NCBI GenBank assembly: GCA_036398215.1
Contig: DASWHK010000199.1
Span: 1 to 50,191 of the forward strand
Length of the DNA stretch: 50,191 nucleotides
Direction of reading: 5' to 3'
Source of the DNA: DASWHK01 sp036398215
GTDB lineage: Bacteria > Acidobacteriota > UBA890
Both the position numbers and the translations under genes were made by a program. Shown here in pieces: positions 16,481 through 24,989 of this stretch. Numbering within the stretch: position 1 is the first letter of the stretch; each line of letters opens with the position of its first letter. The notes under the pieces are model-generated. The model saw nothing but the letters and a program-made list of their open reading frames with translations, made no database searches and was not told the origin of the DNA.

Positions 16481-19138
16481 TTACTCGGCCCGCAAGGTCA
16501 CGAGCGGGTCGACCCGCACCGCTCGCCAGACGGGAACCATGCAGGCGACCAGGGCGACGAACAGCAGGAAGGCCGCCGATCCCAGGTGGGTGATCGGATC
16601 GCTCGGGCTCACGCCGTACAGGCGCTGGGCCAAAAGCCGGTTGCCGGCCAGTGAAGCGGCCAGGCCGATGAGCAGGCCGCCGCCGACGAGAAGCAGGCCG
16701 TGCACCAGGATCAACCGTGAGACCGCCACGGGGCGGGCGCCGAGCGCCATCCGCACGCCGATCTCCCGGCTGCGTTGGCTGACGTACTGCGCCAACACGC
16801 CGTACAGGCCAACGCCCGCGAGTCCCAGCGCCACCACCGCGAAAAGGCCAAGCGAGCGCGCCGCCAGCCGCGACTGGGCGACGGCCGGGGTACGGGCCAT
16901 GATCGACGCCATCGTCTCGAGGTCCTGGTCCTGGACGGGAATGTCGGGATCGAGATCGACGATGGCGGCGCGCAGCGACGGGGCCACCGCGGTGGGCTCC
17001 ACGGCGGTGCGCACGGCGAGCCGCATCGTGCGTTGCGGCGATTGTGCATAGGGACGGTAGAAGGCCGGATCGGCGCCATACGCGGGGCCGTCCATCAGCA
17101 CGTCGTTGACCATCCCGACGACCTCGTGGGTGTCCGGGCTTTGGCCGATCCGAATCCGCTGGCCCAGCGGGCTCTCGCCCGCGAACAGACGCGAGGCCAT
17201 CGTCTCGTTGATGACCACGACCGGAGGTGATCCCGCCGTGTCGCCGGCGCCAACGTCGCGGCCGGCCAGCAGCCGGATCCCCATCGTCTCGAAGTAGCCC
17301 GGGAAGACGACGCGCGAGTACGAGAGGGGCGCGTCGCCGGGCTCGATGGCCTCGATGCGCGCGTCGGAGACGCCGATGTTGTTGCCGGGATCGCGAACCG
17401 GGAGCTGGTTGACGAGGCCGGCGCCGACGACGCCCGGCAATGCCGCTACCCGCTCGAGCAGTGAGACAAAGAACGCCTCCTGCCGATCGCCCTCGTACTC
17501 GCCGGCCGGAAGGCGGACCTCCGCCGCCAGCAGCCGCTCGTCGTCGAACCCGAGGTCGACCGCCGAAAGGGTGAAGAAGCTGCGCACCAATAGCCCGGCG
17601 CCGATCAACAGCACGACCGACAGCGCCACCTGGGCAACGACGAGCGCGCCGCGCAACCGCCGGGCGCCGCGGCTCCCGCCGCCGCGGGCGCTGCCCTTGA
17701 GCTGGCCGGCGAGCTCGAAAGGCGTGGCGCTCAGCGCCGGGACGGTGCCGAACAGCAGGCTGGTGGTCACCGCGGCGAGCACCGCGAAGGCCAGCATCAA
17801 AGGGCTGAGGCCGGGCTCGGCGATGCCCAGGGCAGGCACCGGCACGACGTCGAGGATCACTCGTTGCAGCGCCACCGAGAGAACCGCCCCGACCAGACCG
17901 GCCAGCACCGCGATCACCAGGCTCTCGGTCAGAAGCTGGCGGACGAGCCGCGCCCGTCCCGCGCCGAGCGCCGCTCGCACGGCGAGCTCGGCGCCCCGCG
18001 GCGCCCCCTTGGCGAGCAGCAGGTTGGCGACGTTGGCGCAGGCGATCAGCAGCAGCAGGCCGACCGCAACGCCCAGCATCACCATGCTGTCGCTCGCTCC
18101 CGACACCATCGCCTCGTGCAGGGGGAGCAGCAGCAGCCCCTTGTTCTCGTTGGTCTCCGGGTACTCGGCCCGCAGGTTGGCGGCGATCGCGTCGACCTGC
18201 CCCTGCGCCTGCGCCATCATTACGCCGTCGGCCAGCCGGCCGATCGGCACGAAGTTGTGGAACTGGCGGCCCCGCGCGTAGGGCGACCCGAGGCGGTAGG
18301 TCAGCCAGACGTCGACATCGTGATAGAAGCGGAACCCCGGCGGCATGACGCCGACGACGGTGTGCGCCGTCCCGTCCAGCACCAGGGTCTCGCCGAGCGC
18401 GGTTTGACGCCCACCGAGCAATCGCTGCCAGAGCGCGTGACTGACGATGGCCACCTCCGGCGCCTCGAGCCGTTCCTCGTCGGCGCGAAAGTGCCGGCCG
18501 GCGATCGGATCGACGCCGAGCGTCCGGAACAGGTCGAACGACACCCACTGCGTCTTCACCCGCTGCGCCTCCTGCTGCCCGGTCAGCGTCATCGTCACCG
18601 GGAAATAAAACATGACGGCGAGCGAGTCGAACGCGTCGCTGCGCGCCCGGTAGTCCTCGTAGTCGGGTGCCGAGGTGGTGCTGTTGACGCGGCCGCCGAA
18701 GGTCGTCCGGGCGAGCACCAGCCTGCCCGGCTCCTCGTACGGAAGCGGCGCGATGAGCACCGCCTCGAGGGTGCCGAACATCGCGGTGCTGGCGCCGATG
18801 CCGATCGCCAGCGTCGCCACGGCCAGCGCCGTGAATCCCGACGACTTGGTCAACGACCGCGCCGCGAAGCGCAGATCCTGAAGGAACGATTGCATGAGCG
18901 AGTCTCCTCGACGGGGAGCCGGGGGTTGAACGGGTGGCGGTTTCAGGCGGGTGGTCAGGCGGTCGCGGCCATAGCGGAGGGCGACCCGAAGCGCCGCGCG
19001 CCAGTAGCGCAGGCGGGCGGCGAAGGGCGCGGCTTGCCGGCCTGCCCCGTGCTCTTCCTCGAGGTCGCCGATCAGCCCTTCGCGGGCGATCGGGTCGCGC
19101 ACCGCGAGCCGCAGGAGCCATTCGGCGAGGCGCGTCAC
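16481..19138 (-). CDS. ADOP-type orphan ABC permease (second copy)
   Basis: The 885-aa protein starts at GTG 19136-19138, overlapping the padR stop (GTGA), with GGAGG upstream. The longer frame to 19282 only extends into padR. The N-terminal soluble segment TRLAEWLLRLAVRDPIAREGLIGDLEEE is the ADOP signature. It is followed by MQSFLQDLRFAARSLTKSSGFTALAV, which opens the first MacB-like core. FtsX-type helices lie near residues 340-365 and 385-450 and again over the last 130 residues (LGLFAVVALGLAGVGLYGVLAQYVSQRSREIGVRMALGA). It ends in WRAVRVDPLVTLRAE, nearly the same ending as the neighbouring permease. The two are paralogues but their middle parts differ strongly, so this is not a recent duplication. 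No ATPase partner is in the window. Confidence 0.93.
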   Translation of the reverse strand: MTRLAEWLLRLAVRDPIAREGLIGDLEEEHGAGRQAAPFAARLRYWRAALRVALRYGRDRLTTRLKPPPVQPPAPRRGDSLMQSFLQDLRFAARSLTKSSGFTALAVATLAIGIGASTAMFGTLEAVLIAPLPYEEPGRLVLARTTFGGRVNSTTSAPDYEDYRARSDAFDSLAVMFYFPVTMTLTGQQEAQRVKTQWVSFDLFRTLGVDPIAGRHFRADEERLEAPEVAIVSHALWQRLLGGRQTALGETLVLDGTAHTVVGVMPPGFRFYHDVDVWLTYRLGSPYARGRQFHNFVPIGRLADGVMMAQAQGQVDAIAANLRAEYPETNENKGLLLLPLHEAMVSGASDSMVMLGVAVGLLLLIACANVANLLLAKGAPRGAELAVRAALGAGRARLVRQLLTESLVIAVLAGLVGAVLSVALQRVILDVVPVPALGIAEPGLSPLMLAFAVLAAVTTSLLFGTVPALSATPFELAGQLKGSARGGGSRGARRLRGALVVAQVALSVVLLIGAGLLVRSFFTLSAVDLGFDDERLLAAEVRLPAGEYEGDRQEAFFVSLLERVAALPGVVGAGLVNQLPVRDPGNNIGVSDARIEAIEPGDAPLSYSRVVFPGYFETMGIRLLAGRDVGAGDTAGSPPVVVINETMASRLFAGESPLGQRIRIGQSPDTHEVVGMVNDVLMDGPAYGADPAFYRPYAQSPQRTMRLAVRTAVEPTAVAPSLRAAIVDLDPDIPVQDQDLETMASIMARTPAVAQSRLAARSLGLFAVVALGLAGVGLYGVLAQYVSQRSREIGVRMALGARPVAVSRLILVHGLLLVGGGLLIGLAASLAGNRLLAQRLYGVSPSDPITHLGSAAFLLFVALVACMVPVWRAVRVDPLVTLRAE

Positions 19139-19467
19139 GAGTCCTCCAGGACGTCCTCGAGGCCGGCCCAGAGGCTGAACAAAGCCTCGCGGGTCGAGCG
19201 AAGCGCCTCGAGCCCGGCGGCCGTCAGCCGGAAGTACCGCTTGCGCCGGCCGCCGCGACCGGGGGTGGGATCGGCGAGCCACGACTCCACGAGCCCCTTG
19301 GCCTGCAACCGATCGAGGGTTACATAGGCGGCGCCGTGCGAGACCTCCCGCCCGGTGCGGGCGGCGAGCTCCTCGCGGATGGCCAGTCCGTAGGCCCCGT
19401 CGCCAAGGCGCAGAACGGCCAGCAGGATCGCCTGCTCGAGCTCACCGAGCTGTGGGGATGGAACCAT
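19135..19467 (-). CDS. PadR-family transcriptional regulator
   Basis: ATG 19465-19467 gives 110 aa. The frame stays open to 19737, but the extra part is Pro/Ser-rich and covers the operator, so it is not coding. The winged helix is clear: LGELEQAILLAVLRLGDGAYGLAIREELAARTGREVS, then HGAAYVTLDRLQAKGLVESW and RRKRYFRLTAAGLEALRSTREA. This is the subtype that precedes ADOP permeases. It overlaps the permease start by 4 bp, and a perfect inverted repeat sits three bases upstream of its ATG, indicating autoregulation. Confidence 0.93.
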   Translation of the reverse strand: MVPSPQLGELEQAILLAVLRLGDGAYGLAIREELAARTGREVSHGAAYVTLDRLQAKGLVESWLADPTPGRGGRRKRYFRLTAAGLEALRSTREALFSLWAGLEDVLEDS

Positions 19468-19469
19468 TA

Positions 19470-19480
19470 CTACAATGTAG
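19470..19480 (-). promoter_or_regulatory. Inverted repeat operator in front of padR
   Basis: CTACAATGTAG is a perfect 5-bp-arm palindrome around a central A, three bases upstream of the padR ATG at 19467. On the - strand it contains TACATT, a possible -10, so PadR bound here would block its own promoter. Function inferred from position and symmetry. Confidence 0.5.
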
Positions 19481-19534
19481 CATTGAAGGATCGATGGTGG
19501 GGCAACTTTCTTCCGCGGCCGGAATCCGGTGGCC

Positions 19535-19570
19535 GGCGGCGGTCCAGTGGATGGCGGCGGTCCAGTGGAT
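19535..19570. repeat. Perfect tandem repeat, 2 x 18 bp
   Basis: The unit GGCGGCGGTCCAGTGGAT occurs twice head to tail (19535-19552 and 19553-19570), upstream of the PadR promoter. Only two copies are present and there is no spacer structure, so it is not a CRISPR. The rest of the 334-bp gap 19468-19801 holds the padR operator and the phd/vapC operator repeats. Confidence 0.85.
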
Positions 19571-19714
19571 GGCGCCGTCGCCGGCTGGGCGCTGGGCGAG
19601 TGGTTCCGCGACAACGGCAAGCACGCGCTGGCCCATCTACAAAGGGGGAAGACCCGCCAGCCCGGGGTCGAAGCGACCGCCATCGACCACGGCGGTGGCT
19701 CTTTTCGCCATGTT

Positions 19715-19738
19715 ACTATGATCATGACTATGGTCATC
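19715..19738 (+). promoter_or_regulatory. Direct-repeat operator of the phd/vapC pair
   Basis: ACTATGATCATG (19715-19726) is followed immediately by ACTATGGTCATC (19727-19738). Each half contains an ATGrTCAT near-palindrome. Repeated palindromes in front of a Phd antitoxin are the usual binding sites for the antitoxin or its toxin complex. TATGAT (19717-19722) can also serve as a -10 hexamer, although no good -35 is seen. Confidence 0.55.
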
Positions 19739-19801
19739 TAAGCGCAGGCTGGGCGTTGCCGTCTCCGCACCTGAACCCCGGAGCAAACTGAATTGCGAAC
19801 G

Positions 19802-20020
19802 ATGAAGGCGTCCGAGTTCAAGGCGAAGTGTCTGAAGCTGATGGACGAGGTGGCGGCGACCGGCGAGTCGATCGTCATCACCAAGAACGGCGAGCCGGTC
19901 AGCCGGCTGGTGCCGTACCGGCAGCGGCCGGGGACCCTCTTCGGCGCGACGCGGGGAGCGATAAAGGTCGTCGGCGACATCGTCGAGCCGATCGACGTCG
20001 AGTGGGAGGCGAACGGTTGA
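19802..20020 (+). CDS. Phd/YefM-family antitoxin
   Basis: The 72-aa protein starts at ATG 19802; a TTG at 19793 is a less likely option adding three residues. The sequence MKASEFKAKCLKLMDEVAATGESIVITKNGEPVSRLVPY is the standard Phd/YefM DNA-binding fold. The C-terminal FGATRGAIKVVGDIVEPIDVEWEANG is the toxin-neutralising tail typical of antitoxins paired with PIN-domain toxins. A Shine-Dalgarno sequence is not obvious. The toxin start codon overlaps its stop (TTGA), so both proteins are made from one message. Operator-like repeats lie 64 bp upstream. Confidence 0.93.
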   Translation: MKASEFKAKCLKLMDEVAATGESIVITKNGEPVSRLVPYRQRPGTLFGATRGAIKVVGDIVEPIDVEWEANG

Positions 20021-20418
20021 CCCTGCTCGACACGCATGCGCTGATCTGGCTGAGTGAAGGGTCCGCAAGGCTTGGTCCGCGGGCCAGGAGCCTGGCGGAC
20101 CGTGCCCTCGCCGAGGGGACGCTGGCGGTCTCGGCGATCAGCTTCTGGGAGGTCGCCATGCTGCGCCGCGGGGGCCGCATCGAGCTGAATCAGCCCGTCG
20201 ATGCCTGGCGCGCCGGGTTACTCGAGAAGGGACTGGTCGAGATCGGGATCGACGGGGAGTTGGCGGTCACCGCGGCCGAGCTCGCGGACTTCCACGATGA
20301 CCCTGCCGACAGGCTCGTCGTCGCCACCGCTTCGCGCCTCGGCGCCACACTGGTCACCGCTGACGGCCGCATTCGAGACTGGCCGGGAGAGCTGCGACGC
20401 CACGACGCGCGTGCCTGA
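20017..20418 (+). CDS. vapC: VapC-like PIN-domain toxin ribonuclease
   Basis: TTG 20017 starts a 133-aa PIN-domain protein, 4 bp overlapping the antitoxin. The acidic active-site residues are in place: Asp5 in LLDTHALIWL, Glu45 in SFWEVAML, Asp in HDDPADRLVVATA (about 95-98) and Asp116 in LVTADGRI. VapC toxins cut tRNA or rRNA in a Mg2+-dependent way and are held inactive by their antitoxin. The toxin has no better start than the TTG, and the low initiation efficiency fits a need for less toxin than antitoxin. It forms the border between the regulator-permease block and the glycan cluster. Confidence 0.93.
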   Translation: MTLLDTHALIWLSEGSARLGPRARSLADRALAEGTLAVSAISFWEVAMLRRGGRIELNQPVDAWRAGLLEKGLVEIGIDGELAVTAAELADFHDDPADRLVVATASRLGATLVTADGRIRDWPGELRRHDARA

Positions 20419-20543
20419 GGAGCGCTTTCACGCCGTCGCGCCGACCGGCGGGCGCCCGTGAGGCGGCGGTTTCCCGCATACAGGGCGAGGGAATCGAGCC
20501 GGCGCCTCGGCGTCGATCCGAGCTGCTGCTCGGACCGAGGCCG

Positions 20544-21323
20544 TTACGCAATGCACTCGAAGGCCGCGAAGCCGACGCTCTCCGGCTCGACGAGGAGTAA
20601 GCGGCGGCGCCATCCGCGGGCCGCCTCCAGGAGGGGGCGCAGGAGGTGCATCTTCTCGGTGTTCCAGTCATGGGCCATGAGGATGTCGCCGGGCCTCGAG
20701 TGGCCGTCGAAGAACCGGAACTGCTCCAGCGTTGCCCAGGGGTCGTCCGAGCCGTCGAGGAACACGCACCGGGGCGCATCGGCCCCCAGAAGGTAGGGCT
20801 CGAACACGTGGAGATCGTTCCCGTGGATGAAGTCCACGAAGGGTACGAGGTGCGGGAGCCAGCGCCGGTAGGCGGCGACCGCGCCGCGGTGGAGCCCGGC
20901 GTCGGCCTCCAGCGTGACGAGCCTTCCCCGGCCCAGCTTGAAAAGGGCGGTGGATAGGAACAGCGTGCTGCCCCCGCCCGTGAACGTGCCCACCTCGAAA
21001 CAGCACGTGGGACGAACGCTGAGCACGGTATCGTGGAGCGCTCGGCGGTCGGCGATGTAGGTCTGCCCGGAGAGGGCACGGCAGCCCTCGAAAAAGAAGC
21101 GTTGCTCGTCGTCGAGACGGGGGCGGTCGATCAGGAGATAACGCCAGCGCTCGCCGCGACCAAGCTCGTGGTAGTTGTGCAGTCGCTTCTGCTGATAGCT
21201 GGCCAGAGAGCCTCCCGTGTCGGCGGATGTTCGCTTATTGACGCGGTCTTGAGGGCACCTTACCCTCCAAGCCTCTGGATTGTAGTCGACAAGGTGTGTC
21301 GTCCATGATGCGAGCACGGGCAT
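20544..21323 (-). CDS. Class I SAM-dependent methyltransferase-like protein
   Basis: The 259-aa protein has the glycine-rich SAM motif FEVGTFTGGGSTLFL (about residues 110-124), the acidic end of strand beta-2 (VTLEADAGLH), and CVFLDGSDDPWATLEQF then DILMAHDWNTEKM further on. This is the pattern of Methyltransf_24/CmcI-like enzymes. It may methylate a sugar of the adjacent glycan or a small molecule. The start is unsure: ATG 21321-21323 overlaps the start of the divergent gene at 21322 and lacks a ribosome site. The first 40 residues contain no other good start, only GTG two codons in. A real start further inside (around residue 40) would need a CTG. Confidence 0.82.
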   Translation of the reverse strand: MPVLASWTTHLVDYNPEAWRVRCPQDRVNKRTSADTGGSLASYQQKRLHNYHELGRGERWRYLLIDRPRLDDEQRFFFEGCRALSGQTYIADRRALHDTVLSVRPTCCFEVGTFTGGGSTLFLSTALFKLGRGRLVTLEADAGLHRGAVAAYRRWLPHLVPFVDFIHGNDLHVFEPYLLGADAPRCVFLDGSDDPWATLEQFRFFDGHSRPGDILMAHDWNTEKMHLLRPLLEAARGWRRRLLLVEPESVGFAAFECIA

Positions 21324-22269
21324 GGAGTGGGTGATTTCTGCGCCGCCGGCCGCACGCCTGTTGGGCGGCTGGCTGGCGCGGCCCGTCCCCGTAAACCATC
21401 CGGCGCCTCAGCGTCTGGCGCCGCGCCGGGTCGCCGACATCCTCGTGCGCTCCTACCTCGCCGGGCTTCCCACCGCGGGCGATTTCGTCTCCGCGGAGGC
21501 CGCGGACCTCGAGCTTTTCCTGCGGATCGGCCCCCGCGACATCGAGGTCGCGCCCCTTGCCCTCAAGAGCCTCCGGCGATATCTGGTCAACCCGCTCGTC
21601 CGCACGGTCGTGGCCGTGCCGGCGAGCCACGTCGCGGATGTCCGGCAGGCCTTCGCTGGCGCTGAGATCGTGGCCGACGAAGACCTGTTACCGGCGGAGC
21701 TCGCGCGTGCCATAGCGCGCGTGGTGCCTCCGGGCCGGATGGGGTGGGTGCGGCAGCAATTCTTGTCTCTCGTGCACGTCTTGCACAACGCCGGCCGGCC
21801 GTGTCTCGTCTGGGACGCCGACACCGTGATGGTCCGGCCCCAGAACCTCCTCTCCGGCGACCAGGCAAGCTTGGCCATCAGCCTCGAGCACCATCACCCC
21901 TACTTTCGGCTGATACGCCGTCTGCTGCCGGACCTGCCGCTCCCCCTCTGGTCGAGCATGGTGGCGCACCACATGGTCCTGTCGCCGGACCTGCTCCGCG
22001 TGCTCATCACTGAGATCGAGGCCGGCGCGGGCGGGAAGGCGTGGTGGCAGGCCATCCTGGATCATGTCGACTCGCAGGAGCCGTCCTGCATGGCGGACAC
22101 CGAGCTGTACGGCCAGTGGGTCCGCCACCGATGGCCCGACCGCGTGCGGCTGGTCGCCTTCCGGAACGTCCCGTGGTCGAGGCGGGGGGGATTGCCTTCG
22201 CGGCTCGAGGCCCTGGCGGGGCGGAGGCGGATCGACTCCGTCTCTCTGCACTGGTGGATCGATGCGTGA
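21322..22269 (+). CDS. DUF6492-family, glycosyltransferase-like protein
   Basis: A 315-aa protein whose central CLVWDADTVMVRP (about residues 168-180) has the DxD-like acidic motif and surroundings of the DUF6492 group, presumed nucleotide-sugar transferases. GWVRQQFLSLVHVL just before it is also typical. No signal peptide or membrane helix, so it probably acts in the cytosol on a lipid- or protein-linked glycan. ATG 21322 is not preceded by a clear ribosome site and overlaps the start of the divergent methyltransferase gene, so one of the two starts is probably misplaced. It is the first of a dense + strand cluster of sugar-related genes. Acceptor and donor unknown. Confidence 0.78.
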   Translation: MEWVISAPPAARLLGGWLARPVPVNHPAPQRLAPRRVADILVRSYLAGLPTAGDFVSAEAADLELFLRIGPRDIEVAPLALKSLRRYLVNPLVRTVVAVPASHVADVRQAFAGAEIVADEDLLPAELARAIARVVPPGRMGWVRQQFLSLVHVLHNAGRPCLVWDADTVMVRPQNLLSGDQASLAISLEHHHPYFRLIRRLLPDLPLPLWSSMVAHHMVLSPDLLRVLITEIEAGAGGKAWWQAILDHVDSQEPSCMADTELYGQWVRHRWPDRVRLVAFRNVPWSRRGGLPSRLEALAGRRRIDSVSLHWWIDA

Positions 22270-22285
22270 AGACGGGAGGGGCGGC

Positions 22286-23164
22286 ATGATCGTCGTCGAG
22301 CTGTGCGGCGGCCTCGGGAACCAGCTCTTTCAGTATGCGGCGGGGCGGAGCGTCGCCGATCGTCTGGGGGTGGATCTCGGCCTCGACGTAAGGCCACTGC
22401 GCCCCCCCGCTGATCGCCGCTTCGGTCTGGCCCCCTTTTCGATCCGGGCCCGTATCGTTCCGGATGGCGACCTGCGGGGAGTGCACGGAGGGAGCCTTCG
22501 GTTCGGCTGGCGCGCGCGGGCGCGGGGCTTCATGGACGCCGGGGCGGCCTGGTTCTGCCGTCCGGCGATGCGGGGGATGCGTCCCGTCGTGCATCAGGAG
22601 CCGACCTTCTCTGACGTCCTCTCGCGCGTGACCGACGGGTCCTGGCTCGAGGGGTTCTGGCAGTCCGAGCGATACTTCGAATCCAACGCGGACCGGATCC
22701 GCGCGGACCTCACGCTGCGCGCGGTGGGCCCGGCGACGGCTGGCGCGGAGGCGGAGATCGAGAGCCTGGAGTATCCGGTGGCGATCCACGTTCGCCGCGG
22801 CGACTACGCGTCCGTCCCAACGACGCGCGCCTATCACGGCCTGTGCGGGCTCGACTACTACGAGGCGGCCATCGCGCGAGTGCTGGATCGCCACCCCGAG
22901 GCAACCTTCCTCCTCTTTTCGGACGATCCCGCCTGGGTCGCCGCCCACCTGGTGGCGTCCCGCCGCCGCATCATGGCGGGCGACGGGGAGGCCCACGAAG
23001 ACCTCTACCTCATGTCGCGCTGCCGTGCCCACATTATCGCCAACAGCTCGTTTGGCTGGTGGGGGGCATGGCTCGCGCCCTCGGACCTCGTGATCGCGCC
23101 CCGCCGGTGGTTTCAGGGTGCCGAGGACGACGCCGTGGTTCCGGAGCGATGGGTGCGCCTATGA
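22286..23164 (+). CDS. Alpha-1,2-fucosyltransferase-like enzyme, GT11
   Basis: The start at ATG 22286 is supported by GGGAGGGG just upstream. An ATG at 22262 in the same frame overlaps the preceding gene and is weaker. The 292-aa product has the whole GT11 set: N-terminal CGGLGNQLFQYAAG (donor binding), SWLEGFWQSERYF, the catalytic HVRRGDY (about residues 171-177), FLLFSDDPAWV and the C-terminal NSSFGWWGAWLAP. GT11 enzymes transfer fucose from GDP-fucose to galactose-containing acceptors. No GDP-fucose synthesis genes are in this window, so the donor must come from elsewhere. The downstream ABC gene overlaps its stop by 4 bp (ATGA). Confidence 0.94.
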   Translation: MIVVELCGGLGNQLFQYAAGRSVADRLGVDLGLDVRPLRPPADRRFGLAPFSIRARIVPDGDLRGVHGGSLRFGWRARARGFMDAGAAWFCRPAMRGMRPVVHQEPTFSDVLSRVTDGSWLEGFWQSERYFESNADRIRADLTLRAVGPATAGAEAEIESLEYPVAIHVRRGDYASVPTTRAYHGLCGLDYYEAAIARVLDRHPEATFLLFSDDPAWVAAHLVASRRRIMAGDGEAHEDLYLMSRCRAHIIANSSFGWWGAWLAPSDLVIAPRRWFQGAEDDAVVPERWVRL

Positions 23165-24989
23165 ACGGGCGGGAGCCGCCGGTCCTCACCGCGGCCCGGG
23201 CCTGGGCCGAGGCGCGGCGCCTCTATTTCCTCCTCCCCGCGCGGCTGCGTCGCAGCTGGATCGCTCTCTTGGTGCTCGGCGGGCTGTGCTCCGCCGCCGA
23301 GCTGCTGATGGCGGCCGTGATCCTGAGCATGACCCGCGTGGCCACGGGGGCCGGAGGCGAGGCTCCGGCCGTCGCGCTCCCCTGGGCGACGTTCCAGGTC
23401 TCGGGGCTCACCTCCGCCCTTCTCGCCACGGCCGTGGTCGGAGCCGTCTTCTTCCTGCGCGGCGGCCTCACCTTCGCCCTGAGCGCGGCCACCGCGACCG
23501 CGGGGGCCTCCACGGCCGCCTTCATCGGGGAGTCCCTCTTTTCCTACTACGTGTGGATGCCGTACGCCCGCTTCCGAGAGGTGTCGCCGAGCTGCAAAGA
23601 CGGGTCCTGCACCTGTCGAACGAAGTGGTGGAACGCGTGCTGCGGCCCACATTAGTCGTCCTGGCCGACGGTCTTGTGATCGGAGCCGTGCTCGTGGTCA
23701 TGGTGGCGGCCTCCCCGCGGGGGACCCTGATAGCGGCAGCCCTGGTCCTGGCCACAAGCGTCCTGCTCATTCGCATGGTCCACCCGCGCCTCTACCGGCT
23801 GAGCTTGAGGATCGACGCGCATGAGCGTGCCGTCTACACCTTCGTGGAGCAGGTCCTGCACGGCCGCCGCGAGATCACGCTCAGGGGCCATGAAGCGGCC
23901 GTGGTCGCCAGCTACCGGGAGGAGCGAGAGGCCATCGGAGCGGCGATCCGCCGCCGAGCCCCGCTTCTCGAGCTGCCTCGGCTGGTCCTCGAGGCCGCCT
24001 CCATGACCGTGCTGGCCGGGCTCCTGGTCGCGGCCGTGGGCCTGGGCCTCGACAGGCCCGGCCTACTCGCCACCCTCGGCCTCTTCGGCTACGCCATGCT
24101 GCGCTTGAACCCTCTCGCGGCCCGGATCGCCTCGAGCCTGAGCACGCTCCGGTCCGGACTGCCGATCCTGGATGCCGTGCTTCAGGATCTGGTTGCAGCG
24201 GGGACGCAGCATCACGAAGGTCCAGGCTCGGCGCCTTCACGCCGCGCCGCTCGTTCCCGCTCACCCTGCTCCATCGAGCTTCGCGACGTCTCCTCCTGCT
24301 ACGAGGGCGCCCGGCGCCCGGCTCTTCGTGACGTCACCGTGCGGATCGAGCCGGGCTCCTTCGTGGCCGTGGTCGGGCCCAGCGGTTCCGGGAAGAGCAC
24401 GCTCGTCGATCTACTGCTCGGTCTCTTGTCGCCGACCTTCGGTGAAGTGCTCGTGGACGGCCGTCCGCTCGCCGCCTTGGGTCCAGAGTGGCGGTCGCGC
24501 GTCGGGGTGGTGTCTCAGGAGCCGTATGTCTTCAACGACTCGATTCGACGCAACGTTGCGCTCTTCGGCAATGGCGACGAAGCCCGTCTGAGGCATGTAC
24601 TGCAAGACGTCGGACTCCTGGACTATGTCGAGACACAGCGCGACGGTTTGATCACTCTGGTCGGAGAGCGCGGCTCGGGGCTGAGCGGCGGCCAGCGACA
24701 ACGACTGGCCATCGCGCGGGCTCTCTACCTTGATCCCGATCTTCTGGTGCTCGACGAGGCCACCTCGGCGCTCGACCCCGAGGGCGAGGCCCAAGTGCTC
24801 GACAGCGCCCGGCGGTCCGAAAGGTCGCGCACGGTCGTGGTGGTGACTCACCGGCCGTCGGCGATCGCCGGATGTGACCAGGTGATCGTGCTGGAGCACG
24901 GCAGGCTCACGTCCGCGGGCACTCACGCCGACGTACGTCGGCAGAGCCCCTTCTACGCGCAGCTCTTGGGGAGCGCGGAGCGGTCATGA
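23161..24989 (+). pseudogene. ABC exporter (fused permease-ATPase), one apparent frameshift
   Basis: Part one (ATG 23161 to about 23580) contains the first membrane helices (WIALLVLGGLCSAAELLMAAVIL; LLATAVVGAVFFLRGG) up to MPYARFRE. Part two (from 23583, another frame) continues with VAELQRRVLHLSNEVVERVL, more helices and a complete ATPase. Walker A GPSGSGKST, Q-loop VSQEPYVF, signature LSGGQRQRLAIARAL, Walker B LLVLDEATSALD and switch VVVTHRP are all present. A single added G near 23581-23582 joins the frames (E-V-V-A-E-L). With that repair it is an ordinary half-transporter of about 609 aa, likely a glycan or lipid-linked-sugar flippase of the PglK/MsbA sort. The overlap with its neighbours on both sides fits a living operon. 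Confidence 0.85.

Noticed and set aside
16407..19121. Second long - strand frame over the ADOP permease
   Set aside because: Arg-rich translation in another frame of the same strand; the frame with permease motifs is the real one.
19535..19570. Possible CRISPR-like repeat
   Set aside because: Two head-to-tail 18-bp units without spacers and no cas genes.
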